From: Kiritimatiellia bacterium
GTDB lineage: Bacteria > Verrucomicrobiota > Kiritimatiellia > RFP12 > UBA1067
Length of the DNA: 22,212 nt
NCBI GenBank assembly: GCA_017430155.1
Contig: JAFRNO010000137.1
Location: forward strand, 1-22,212
Reading direction: 5' to 3'
Positions 1-8,107 of this stretch are shown in pieces. A program made the position numbers and the translations under genes. The stretch's first letter is position 1. Every line of letters starts with the position of its first letter. The notes under the pieces are model-generated. The model was given only the letters and a program-made list of their open reading frames with translations. It was not told where the DNA came from and did no database searches.

Positions 1-1980
1 CACCCCAAACGCGCTTTTGCGCAGCGCATTCTCGGGCGTCAACTTCGACCATCGCCCGTCGTTGAAATCCCAGAAGTGGATGTTGCACTTCGCGAGCCGG
101 GCCATCTCGCTCGCCACGCGCGCCTGCTCCGCAGGCGTGGCGTTGAACTCGCCCCATCCCTTCTGCATGTTGGACTGCCCCGCGCAGAGCCACACCTCGT
201 GCGGCACCTGTGCAACCTCCCTCGGCAACTTCGCCGGGCCGTCGACATCCGGCATCAGCCCGCACGGGGTTCCGGCCGGCACGATTGCGGCGCTTGTGCG
301 AGCCGCGATGATCCGCGCGCCTTCGGCGCTGGGCTGTATCTTGTCGCGGGCGAATATCTCATCCATCTCTTCCCGCAGCGGTTCCTGCATGTCGATGCCG
401 ACGGCTCCCGCACGTTTCGCGACCTCCTCCAGGTCGCGCTGCATCAGGAACGGCTCCGGGCTGCGGTGGAACCTCTGCCCCTCGGCGAGCGGCGAGAGTT
501 TCGTCCAGATGAAGAGCTTCGCCCGTGGAACGGCCTTGCGATAGTCGCCGAGAAGCGCGAGGTAGTCGTCGCGGAACTGTCCGCGCCTCCTGCCGCCCGT
601 GTACTCCTTGATGTACTCCCCGCAGTCGTTGATGCCGAGGTTGCACACGACGACGTCGGGCTTCCATGCAAGGGCGGCCTTGTGCTCGGGCATCCATCGA
701 AAGCCGCGCCTCTCGCGGCCGCGCATCGAATCGAGATAGATGCCGCGGCCGGAATTCCCGAAGTTGCGCACCTCGCATTTTCCCGGGAAGCGCTCGTCGA
801 ACGCCTTCTGCAGCTGCGCCGGGTACGACTCCTTCTCGCGGTCGGCAAGCCCCAGCCCGTAGGTAATCGAATCGCCGATGCAGGCGATGCGCACCTTCCG
901 CGCGGCCGCCGCGCGGGGCGCGGGAACGGTCGTGAAGACGATCGTGTTGTACCCCGCGCCCTCGTAGATCACGCCGACGTCCCCGTTCGGGAGGATCGTC
1001 ATGTCGGAATACGCCGCACCCTGCGGCTCGACGCACAGCCCGTCGCTCCACGTCGCGCCGTCGTCCGCGCTGACGCGCAGGTGCAGGAGCGCACGGCGCG
1101 TGGGGCTCTTGCAGTTGGTGAAGAGCAGCTTGTCGCCGTACCGCATGATCTGCGCGTTGCACTGCGGGTCTTCGAGCGCCGTGTCGTAACGCGACGCCCA
1201 GGTTTCGCCCCGGTCCTTCGAGACGTGGATCTGCCGCCCGCTGCCGCGCCAGCGCGAGTTGATCATCCACGAGCCGTCCTTAAGCTCAACGACCTTGCAC
1301 TCGTCGCCCTGCTTCACGGGCTTGCCGTAAGCCCTCCACGTCTTGCCGTGGTCGGGCGAGCCGAAGAGCGCGTTGCCGTCGTTCACGTGCACGAGCGTAT
1401 GGAGGAGCGTGCCGTCCTTCGTCTGGATTCCGGAGCCGGAGGAGATGAAGATGAATCCGCCGGCGTTGTGCGCCTTGCCGAACGGCCACTCGGGGAAGGA
1501 GATGTCATCCGTGATGTCGCGGGGCTTCGACCAGGTCTTGCCGTTGTCGGACGACTCCTGCACGTGGAAGCGGTAGACGTTCCCGAAGCGGTCGGATCCG
1601 TCGGGGTTCTTCCAATGCCACACGTTGCAGAGGAGGAAGATTTTCTTCGCCTGGGCGTCGACGATGAGCGAGGGATCGCTGCCGCTCCACTTGTCGGAGT
1701 CGGTCCACGGCCACGTCCATGTCGGCGCGCTTGGCGTCCACGTCTTGCCGCCGTCGGACGACCTGCGGCAAACGATGTTAATCGGCTGGAACGCGTTGAG
1801 GTCGCCGCCGTTGTCCCGGCGCGCGTCGCACACGGCGACAAGGTCGCCGTTCGGCGCAGTACACAGCGCCGGAATGCGGTACACGGCGATTCCGCCGTCG
1901 CCCCCCTTCCACAGCACGGTCTTCTCGCCCGCGAAACCGACCGCCGCCGCCAAGACGGCCATCAAAGCAAACTTCTTCAT
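1..1980 (-). CDS. Secreted sialidase fused to SGNH esterase and sialate O-acetylesterase domains (3' end cut by window edge)
   Basis: The frame is open from an ATG at 1980 to the left edge (660 codons, no stop), so the C-terminus is missing. Residues 1-18 are a signal peptide, so the protein is exported. Residues 20-350 are an exo-alpha-sialidase (GH33) propeller: the YRIP motif holds the first triad Arg (R35), and five Asp boxes lie at 74-81, 143-150, 208-215, 254-261 and 304-311. Likely catalytic residues are D60, E232 in VVEL, R243 and Y324. Residues 362-565 are an SGNH hydrolase with GDSITYG (S371) and GIND (N451), but the DxxH block reads DKIQ, so the usual His is Gln549. Residues 595-660 start a SASA-type domain with GQSNM (S603). 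The expected role is deacetylation and release of terminal sialic acids. AGAGGTGA lies 4-5 bases before the ATG, and the upstream epimerase gene ends 29 bases away, so an operon is likely. The sialidase call is firm; the esterase substrates are inferred. Confidence 0.9.
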   Translation of the reverse strand, partial: MKKFALMAVLAAAVGFAGEKTVLWKGGDGGIAVYRIPALCTAPNGDLVAVCDARRDNGGDLNAFQPINIVCRRSSDGGKTWTPSAPTWTWPWTDSDKWSGSDPSLIVDAQAKKIFLLCNVWHWKNPDGSDRFGNVYRFHVQESSDNGKTWSKPRDITDDISFPEWPFGKAHNAGGFIFISSGSGIQTKDGTLLHTLVHVNDGNALFGSPDHGKTWRAYGKPVKQGDECKVVELKDGSWMINSRWRGSGRQIHVSKDRGETWASRYDTALEDPQCNAQIMRYGDKLLFTNCKSPTRRALLHLRVSADDGATWSDGLCVEPQGAAYSDMTILPNGDVGVIYEGAGYNTIVFTTVPAPRAAAARKVRIACIGDSITYGLGLADREKESYPAQLQKAFDERFPGKCEVRNFGNSGRGIYLDSMRGRERRGFRWMPEHKAALAWKPDVVVCNLGINDCGEYIKEYTGGRRRGQFRDDYLALLGDYRKAVPRAKLFIWTKLSPLAEGQRFHRSPEPFLMQRDLEEVAKRAGAVGIDMQEPLREEMDEIFARDKIQPSAEGARIIAARTSAAIVPAGTPCGLMPDVDGPAKLPREVAQVPHEVWLCAGQSNMQKGWGEFNATPAEQARVASEMARLAKCNIHFWDFNDGRWSKLTPENALRKSAFGV

Positions 1981-2009
1981 TTCACCTCTTTACTTTTAAC
2001 CATGAACCA

Positions 2010-3218
2010 CTAACCACTAATCATCAACCACGTCTTCACGAGCATGCGCGGGATGTGGAACGGTCCCTTGAAGATGTTGCCCTTCGCGGGCTGCGCAACG
2101 GTCCCGTCGCGGTGGAGGTAGCCGTACCATTCCGGGAACTTGCGGTCCTTCAGGTGCTTCCACGCCCACTCCGAGGCGAGCTTGTGCCACTTCATGTACT
2201 TTGCGTCGCCGGTGAGCTTGTACGCGTAGGCGGTCGCGATGATCGCCTCGCACTGCGGCCACCAGAACTTCATGTCCTGTTCGTAGCACTGCGGCGGGAG
2301 GTTGCGGCAGTCCTTGAAGGAGATGATCCCGCCGTACTTCTTGTCCCAGCCCCAGTCCCACGACCAGTCGAGGATCTGGAGCGCGGTCTTCAGGAGCTTG
2401 TCGGGGTCGATGGCCGGGTTGGCCGCCCCACCGCCTTGTTGTTGTACGCTTGCTGTCGCCACATCCATCAGGAACCAGCTCGTCTCGATGCAGTGGCCGG
2501 GGTTGATGACGCGGCCGGCGAGCGTGTCGATGAACTCGCCGTTCGGCCCGACCGTCTCGAGGAGCGCCTTGAACTCCGGATGGATGAAGTACTTCACGAG
2601 GAGGTCGACCGACTCCGTGATCTGCCGGTCGAGCGCGGGATCGTCGGATACCTGCTTCAGCACCATCGCCACGTTGATGAGGATCATCGTGAGGGAGTGT
2701 CCCTGCGCCTCCACGACCGGCTCGTACTTGGACGGCATCCACTTCTTCGGGTTGGCGACGAACTTGCGGATGCGCTTGAAGAGCGCGAGGGCCTTCCTCG
2801 CCCACGCCTTGTCGCCGCTTGCGAGGGAATACTCGGCGTAGGCGATCGCCGCGAAGCACTCGGAGAACACGTAGCGGCGCTTCCTGAGGCCCACGCCCTC
2901 CGCCGTCACCTCGAAGTAGGCGCGCCCGTCCCTGTCGAAGCAGTGCGCCTCGAGGAACTCGCAGCAGCTCTTCGACGCCTCCAGCCACTCCGGCTTCTTC
3001 TCCACGTGGTTGTAGGCGTAGGCGGTCATCCATCCGAAGCGCCCCTGGAACCACACGCTCTTCGTGGAGTCCATCAGCGAGCCGTCGCGGTCGAGGCACG
3101 TGTAGACCCCGCCGTTCTTCCGGTCGAAGCCGTGCTTCATCCAGAACGGCATGACGTTCCGCAGGAGCTCGCCCTTGTACGGGCGGCCCCACTTCTTCCA
3201 GTATTCGCCTTGCATCAT
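2010..3218 (-). CDS. N-acylglucosamine 2-epimerase (AGE/RnBP) family protein
   Basis: This 402-residue protein matches the AGE/renin-binding-protein family in length and in its all-alpha toroid pattern. Visible signatures are FQGRFGWM with R60, NPGHCIE with H242, and KGPFHIPRML with H388. The two histidines fit the catalytic pair of the family. There is no signal peptide, so it acts in the cytoplasm. The likely reaction is ManNAc to GlcNAc, feeding sialic-acid-derived ManNAc into amino-sugar metabolism; its place directly upstream of a sialidase gene favours this. The family also contains cellobiose 2-epimerases and mannose isomerases, so the substrate is not settled by sequence alone. Two ATGs are adjacent (3218 and 3215). 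AGGAAG at 3229-3234 is spaced best for 3218. A short Gln/Gly-rich insertion sits around residues 258-266. The stop is TAG. Confidence 0.85.
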   Translation of the reverse strand: MMQGEYWKKWGRPYKGELLRNVMPFWMKHGFDRKNGGVYTCLDRDGSLMDSTKSVWFQGRFGWMTAYAYNHVEKKPEWLEASKSCCEFLEAHCFDRDGRAYFEVTAEGVGLRKRRYVFSECFAAIAYAEYSLASGDKAWARKALALFKRIRKFVANPKKWMPSKYEPVVEAQGHSLTMILINVAMVLKQVSDDPALDRQITESVDLLVKYFIHPEFKALLETVGPNGEFIDTLAGRVINPGHCIETSWFLMDVATASVQQQGGGAANPAIDPDKLLKTALQILDWSWDWGWDKKYGGIISFKDCRNLPPQCYEQDMKFWWPQCEAIIATAYAYKLTGDAKYMKWHKLASEWAWKHLKDRKFPEWYGYLHRDGTVAQPAKGNIFKGPFHIPRMLVKTWLMISG

Positions 3219-3243
3219 TTACACCGATCTTCCTGATTCATTT

Positions 3244-4758
3244 TTACGAAATTTCTCCGGAACCCGACGTCGTAGACGGGCGCGTAGGGACGGTACGCAC
3301 GCTGGAAGGAGACCGCGTCGACCGCCCCGGAATCGGTGCGTACTTCGTCGCGATGGCCCGCCCCCTCGTGCCGAGCGAACTCAGGGGACGCACGGCGAAT
3401 GTGAGCGAATCCCCGGCGGGCAACTCCGATTTCGGGATGTCCAGCGTGGTCACACCGTCCTGCGGTTCGTGTCCGATGCCGGCGTTGACCCCCTCCCAGT
3501 AGACGCTCTTGAAAAGCCTCGCCTTCGGATCTTCCCCTACGACGACCACGTCGTAGGCGTAGACCCGCGAATCTGGATTGCCGTCTGCAAGCGGGATGGA
3601 AAGCCTGACGGCATCGTCCCTCTCTTGCGACTTGACAGCTTCCACGCTCAACTTCGCGCTTCTCCCGAATTCCGGCGAACCGATCGTCTTCGTAAGTTCG
3701 GCCTTTGAGAACGGATGCGCCCCCGTTCCCCGGTCAAGCGGCAGAATCCAGTCCGGACCGAGCTTGCCGCCCTCGCCGACTTCATGCCGTTCGAACACGA
3801 CCATGTCGTCGTAGACGTTCACGATCATCGCCTGGCGGGAGGGGACCTTGTTGTTGTGCCAGCCCTGTTCCTTTCCCTCGACGCTGACATCGACGTCGGC
3901 GGGGACTTTGAACAATCCTTCGCCCGCGCTCAGCGTGTTCTGCCCGTCATAGCGGCAGGCGCCGCACTGGATGGTCGGGAAAAAGCCGCCGAAGCTGTCG
4001 TAGTAGATCGTCTTCCAGTCCGCATTGCTCTGGTGCCAGTGGCCGCAGAACGCGACGGCGTTCGGGAACTCCCTCAGCGCATGATTGCACTTGAAGTGGT
4101 TGCGCTTGTGCGACAGGATGAAGAACGGCTTCTTGCCCTTGAGCGACAGCGCCCCGGCCTTTCCGAGGACGAGGTTGGCCTGCTCCATTTCGTCGACCTT
4201 GTCGTCCCAGTGACGTCCGAAGAAATGGTAGCCCTTCACCTCCTTGTGCCAAACGCCCTCGTACTTCTCGCCCCACACGCGCTCCCAGTGCCGCGGAAGA
4301 TCGGCGCAAAGCGCATGTTCCTTCCACGCTTCGGGATCGGGCCAGATTTTCCTGATGCGGTCGCAGTCGCCGAACCACTCGTGGTTGCCCGCGACAAATA
4401 ATTTTGCCGGCCCGCCGCTTTTCCCGAACGCCTCCTCGAAGAGCTCGCGGTGGAACTCGAGCTCGCGCACCGCGCCACGGTGCGCCGCGTCTCCGAGATG
4501 CACGAGCGCGTCGATGCCGCGATCCCTGAAAAGCTTCAGCGCGTTGCGGATGTACGAGAACGACATCGTCCGGTAGAGCGACTTCCCGTCCCATTCCACC
4601 ATCAGGTGCGTGTCGCTCAGAATCCCAAATACGAGATTGGGCTTCTTCGGCGGCTTCCACCCCGGAGGCGCCGCGAAGACGCGCCCGCCCAATCCGAACG
4701 CCACGGCGCCGGACAAGAACCCGCGCCTCGATACGCCTGTCTTATTCATGTCTGCCAT
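3244..4758 (-). CDS. Tat-exported calcineurin-like metallophosphatase, probable 3' frameshift
   Basis: The 504-residue protein starts with a twin-arginine-type leader (SRRGFLSG at 10-17, then a hydrophobic stretch to about residue 30), so it should be exported folded. The metallophosphoesterase metal ligands are all visible: D49 and H51 in SDTH, D90 in HLGD, N125 and H126 in GNHE, H217 in LSHK, and H240 and H242 in GHWH. A beta-rich C-terminal region follows. The substrate is unknown. It lies 19 bases after the large repeat-protein gene and 25 bases before the epimerase gene, in the same orientation. The start is either M1 (4758) or M4 (4749); neither has a clear ribosome binding site. The last 27 or so residues are an S/T/R/P-rich tail that looks out of frame, and the neighbouring frame gives a more natural ending that overlaps the epimerase start (see findings). 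Confidence 0.82.
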   Translation of the reverse strand: MADMNKTGVSRRGFLSGAVAFGLGGRVFAAPPGWKPPKKPNLVFGILSDTHLMVEWDGKSLYRTMSFSYIRNALKLFRDRGIDALVHLGDAAHRGAVRELEFHRELFEEAFGKSGGPAKLFVAGNHEWFGDCDRIRKIWPDPEAWKEHALCADLPRHWERVWGEKYEGVWHKEVKGYHFFGRHWDDKVDEMEQANLVLGKAGALSLKGKKPFFILSHKRNHFKCNHALREFPNAVAFCGHWHQSNADWKTIYYDSFGGFFPTIQCGACRYDGQNTLSAGEGLFKVPADVDVSVEGKEQGWHNNKVPSRQAMIVNVYDDMVVFERHEVGEGGKLGPDWILPLDRGTGAHPFSKAELTKTIGSPEFGRSAKLSVEAVKSQERDDAVRLSIPLADGNPDSRVYAYDVVVVGEDPKARLFKSVYWEGVNAGIGHEPQDGVTTLDIPKSELPAGDSLTFAVRPLSSLGTRGRAIATKYAPIPGRSTRSPSSVRTVPTRPSTTSGSGEIS

Positions 4759-4777
4759 TTACGCAGTTCAACGGAAC

Positions 4778-7700
4778 CTATCGGAACGAAATGATCAGGC
4801 CTGTGCGCGGGACGACGTAAAGCGTCGACACGCCGTCCGCCGTAATCATGCGTAGGCCGCACTCGCAGTTGTTCGGGTCGTAAATCTGCCACTCCACGCC
4901 CGAAGGGATGGATGGAGCCGCCAAAACAGGCACCTTCCCCGCCGCATGCATGTCACTTCGCGACACGGCGGATATGTCGAGGGTAATTGTGCCGCTCGCC
5001 GTGAGCGCGGCGGAGATCGTCTGCACCGCGTTCGTCGCCGTGAGCTTCACCGCCGCGCCGTCCGCCAGCGCCAGCCGCGGAATTGCGTTCCCCGCCGTCA
5101 GCGTGCCCGTGACCCTGAGCGTGCCGGTTCCGCCAACCGCGGCGCCGTTGTTGACAAAGTCCTTCACTTCGACCGTATGGTTGGCGACAAACGCCCCGCC
5201 CGTGCCGACTGCGATCGCCCAGTCGGCGCCCGTCGTGTTGTTCCAGGCCTGCAGCGTGCCGTTGCTGACGGCGACCGTGCCTGCGCCCAGGACCGTGGTC
5301 GCGCTCAGCCAGAAGAAGTTCGTGCCGGTCAGCGTCAACGTATTGCCGCCAAGCTCCAGACGCGTCGCCTTGTGCCCCGGCGCGAGCAGGCCGAACGACC
5401 CCACGGCATGCGCCGTCGCGTCGCCAGCCAGGATCAGCTGCACCATCTGGAACTGATTGCTCAGCAAATCCTTCCCCGTGTTGGCGACCGTCGCGCCGGC
5501 GGCAAGGCGCACGCTCGCGCTCACGTCGTAGAATCCGTTGAAATCGAACGTGGCGCCTGGCGCGACCACGTCCACGAGCTGGTTGGCCGCAGGCTCCTCC
5601 TCCGTGACGAAGGCGTACGGATTGCCGGAAACGTTCGCCTTCCTCTGTACCATGAGCGTTCCCCCGTTCACGGTGTATCTGCTCTTCGACCCGTTGTAGA
5701 ACGGTACGACGGCCGTCGCGCTGCCGTTCTTCACGACAGCCCCGTCCCCGAAATAGTTCGCGGCATTCGTGGTCAAGGCCGTGCCGACAATCTCGATCGT
5801 CCCGTTGTTCGTGATCGCGTTCGCCGTCACGTGCGCGTCCATGCGCAGCGTCGTCCCCGCACCCACGGAGATTTTCGATGAGCCGCCGTTGTATGCGCCC
5901 TGGCGGATGTCAACCGTGCCTTGAACGATGTCTAGCAGGCCGGAACCCGAAACCGACAGCGGCTTCGTCCAGAGCCACAGCGTGCCGGTCCCCGCCTTCG
6001 TGAGCCGGTTCGTGCCGAGATTCAGCGTGCCCCCGTAGAAATAGCCGTTGGCGGTAGTGGACCCGTTGTCGGACACGATGCCAAGGTCGCATCCCGTCGC
6101 GCCGAGCGTGACGTTCCCCGCAAGCGTCAGCCCGTTGGCCTGCCAGGGGATGCCCCACCCGGACTTCACGAGCGGCCGCGTCGCACTTGTCCCGATGTTG
6201 AGTGCCGTTCCGAGGTTGACGAGCGGGCCGGGGGCGTCCACGCCGCCCGTCGCCACGCCGTTCCCCGCGATCGTGTAGACGTAGGCGAGGTAGTTCTGCC
6301 CGTTGAGATCGACCATCCCGCCATCCTCGACGAACACCTTGCCGAAGCTCTTCTCGCGGCCGAAGAGCCCGAACGGACCGGTCGCCTGGATCTGGTGCGG
6401 CGCCTGCGCCCAGGAAGCGCCCGCCACCGCCACGGCACCCGCCTTCACCTTCAGACCGCCCGTAAAGGAACTCGCGGAAGAGGAGAAGGTCACGCGTCCC
6501 GACGCCACCTCCACGTCACCCGCGCCGATGATCGCGCTCGACACGGTCACGTCCCCGGCGTAAGCCGCCGTCGCGCCGGAACGTCCCCGCACGGTCGCGG
6601 GCGAGAGCGCCGCCGGCACCGTGGCGTAAACCCGCTCGCCAAGCTCCAACAGGGGGAACGAAACGGTCGCGGCGCCGCTTCTCGCGAGCATGTTGGTGGC
6701 GATGCCGTCGGAAAGCCCGTTGGCGATGATGAGTTTTCCGATTGTGACGTTTTCGTCAAAGGTCAGCGTGGGGCTGTCGCCCGTCACGACCACGCGCACC
6801 GTGAGCGAGGCGTCGTTGAGCGGCGTACCGCCGGTGAACTCGCTCCAGTTCCTGTCGGCGTCCAGCACGTATTCGATCTCCGGCGTCTCAATCGTCGCGA
6901 CCAGGTCGAAAACTCCGTAGTTGCCCACGTCGTGGCTAGTCGCCACGCTGGAATTGTTGTTGCCGTTGTACGTGCCGTCCTCGTTGCGGAAACGGTACTC
7001 GCCCGGAGAGTAGGTTGCACCGGCAACATAGCAGACGCGGAGGGCCGTCCCGTACACGGCGCCATCCTCCTCCGTAAATTCGGCGACGACCGACTTGATC
7101 CAAGCGTCTTCAGGAAACTGGAATTCGGCGAAGATCGACGTGACGTCGCCGGCTGCGTTCGTCGCCACGCATTTGTTGTACGCCTCGATCGGCTCGATGG
7201 ACGGCAACAACGCCCGGCCTCCCGTACGGGCGGTGAAGGTGGCGTTCGTCAGGTCTCCCAGCGTGAGGGGGTGCGCAGGGTCCCCGCTCGTCCAGAGCGG
7301 CGTCGCCGTAGTCTGCAAAAAACCGGGAAACACGCGCAGGGCGCAGAGCTTGTAGCTGCCGTTTTTGGTTCCTCCGTTGAGCGACACGGTGCCGTCGTCG
7401 GCCATCGTGAAATACGACCGATACAGATCCTTGCTGTTGCTCTGATACCTGCCGCCGAGCCAGCAGACGTACACGCCGCCGTTTCCGTTGGTGAACTCGA
7501 TGATCGGAACCTTCGTGTGGCAGTTGCCGGCACCGCCGTTGTCCCAGTTCGGGAACTGCGCCACGATCTTGTCCGCGCTGCCATTTTCGTCGCGGTGGAC
7601 AGCGATTTTCGTCGCGAGCGTAAACGCCGGATGGTCGGAGGTCTTGACATACCCAGAAAAGGCATGGTTCGTGATGTCATTGAGCGTGATGCCGGCGAAG

Positions 7701-7897
7701 GCGAGTGCGGCCGTGGAAGGGACTTCCGTCGAGTTTCCCGGATTGGCGGCATTGAACGTGCCGTACACATACGTCTGTCCGGATGTGTAGGTCGTGACGG
7801 CGGCATCGCAGACCTGGACCGGCAAGACCGCGATTGCTGCGGCCGCCAACGCCACGGATGCCGACATGATGTTCGCAGTTATGCTTGATGAAACCAT
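4778..7897 (-). CDS. Large secreted beta-strand repeat protein with two copies of a shared unnamed module
   Basis: This is a 1039-residue secreted protein. Residues 1-32 form a signal peptide (cleavage near VCDA). Two copies of a module of about 120 residues lie at about 69-190 and 211-333. Each contains K-x-V-x-x-E-F-T, an acidic or Asn-rich turn, G-x-V-Y, and ends with an aromatic and hydrophobic strand. From about 345 to 1000 the protein is Gly/Ala/Thr/Val/Asn-rich with short strands such as GGTLNLG and AGTGTLWLW, typical of autotransporter-associated beta-strand (PATR-like) solenoids. No outer-membrane barrel, PEP-CTERM or LPXTG signal is present. The C-terminus ends GLIISFR, similar to the neighbouring large protein. 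The ATG at 7897 has GGGAGGT about 8 bases upstream, and a promoter lies at 7954-7982. The likely role is a cell-surface adhesin or glycan-binding protein; no enzyme motif is visible. Confidence 0.8.
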   Translation of the reverse strand: MVSSSITANIMSASVALAAAAIAVLPVQVCDAAVTTYTSGQTYVYGTFNAANPGNSTEVPSTAALAFAGITLNDITNHAFSGYVKTSDHPAFTLATKIAVHRDENGSADKIVAQFPNWDNGGAGNCHTKVPIIEFTNGNGGVYVCWLGGRYQSNSKDLYRSYFTMADDGTVSLNGGTKNGSYKLCALRVFPGFLQTTATPLWTSGDPAHPLTLGDLTNATFTARTGGRALLPSIEPIEAYNKCVATNAAGDVTSIFAEFQFPEDAWIKSVVAEFTEEDGAVYGTALRVCYVAGATYSPGEYRFRNEDGTYNGNNNSSVATSHDVGNYGVFDLVATIETPEIEYVLDADRNWSEFTGGTPLNDASLTVRVVVTGDSPTLTFDENVTIGKLIIANGLSDGIATNMLARSGAATVSFPLLELGERVYATVPAALSPATVRGRSGATAAYAGDVTVSSAIIGAGDVEVASGRVTFSSSASSFTGGLKVKAGAVAVAGASWAQAPHQIQATGPFGLFGREKSFGKVFVEDGGMVDLNGQNYLAYVYTIAGNGVATGGVDAPGPLVNLGTALNIGTSATRPLVKSGWGIPWQANGLTLAGNVTLGATGCDLGIVSDNGSTTANGYFYGGTLNLGTNRLTKAGTGTLWLWTKPLSVSGSGLLDIVQGTVDIRQGAYNGGSSKISVGAGTTLRMDAHVTANAITNNGTIEIVGTALTTNAANYFGDGAVVKNGSATAVVPFYNGSKSRYTVNGGTLMVQRKANVSGNPYAFVTEEEPAANQLVDVVAPGATFDFNGFYDVSASVRLAAGATVANTGKDLLSNQFQMVQLILAGDATAHAVGSFGLLAPGHKATRLELGGNTLTLTGTNFFWLSATTVLGAGTVAVSNGTLQAWNNTTGADWAIAVGTGGAFVANHTVEVKDFVNNGAAVGGTGTLRVTGTLTAGNAIPRLALADGAAVKLTATNAVQTISAALTASGTITLDISAVSRSDMHAAGKVPVLAAPSIPSGVEWQIYDPNNCECGLRMITADGVSTLYVVPRTGLIISFR

Positions 7898-7953
7898 CGC
7901 TTGTACCTCCCTTTCAGCTCATAGATACAATGTTGCCGATGAGAACTGCCTAA

Positions 7954-7982
7954 AGTATACACTATTTCGCCGTGCCAAACAA
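7954..7982 (-). promoter_or_regulatory. Sigma70-type promoter for the 1039-residue protein gene and downstream operon
   Basis: On the minus strand, TTGTTT (7977-7982) and TATACT (7954-7959) are separated by exactly 17 bases. The predicted start is near 7947, giving a leader of about 50 bases before the ribosome binding site. It should drive the repeat-protein, metallophosphatase, epimerase and sialidase genes, which follow with gaps of 19-29 bases and no other evident promoter. Confidence 0.6.
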
Positions 7983-7985
7983 GAC

Positions 7986-8014
7986 CCTCACCGGGCCGAG
8001 CAGGCCCGAGGGGG
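7986..8014 (-). terminator. Possible weak terminator hairpin after the 959-residue protein gene
   Basis: A GC-only stem CGGGCC/GGCCCG (7992-7997 with 8003-8008) has a five-base loop and further partial outer pairing (CCTC/GAGG). On the minus strand it is followed by TCTTGTTT, a poor U-tract that merges with the next -35 element. It may separate the two large surface-protein genes transcriptionally. The rest of the 7898-8107 gap shows nothing convincing beyond the promoter and ribosome binding site. Confidence 0.35.
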
Positions 8015-8107
8015 CGCGCCGAAGCAACCGAGAATCATCAACCTGTCAATCGTCGTCATCCCCCGTTACCTTTCGTGTCTCAGAGGCGTGCGTCCAAAAA
8101 CGGACGG

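Noticed and set aside
76..2013. A 645-codon open frame on the plus strand opposite the sialidase gene
   Set aside because: The minus strand encodes a recognisable sialidase with five Asp boxes over the same bases; the plus frame has biased composition and no motif.
7990..8061. A 23-codon minus-strand frame (starting MTTIDRLM) upstream of the SP2 promoter, as a possible leader peptide
   Set aside because: It lies upstream of the promoter, its end overlaps the GC hairpin, and it has only a loose ribosome binding site; nothing else supports it.
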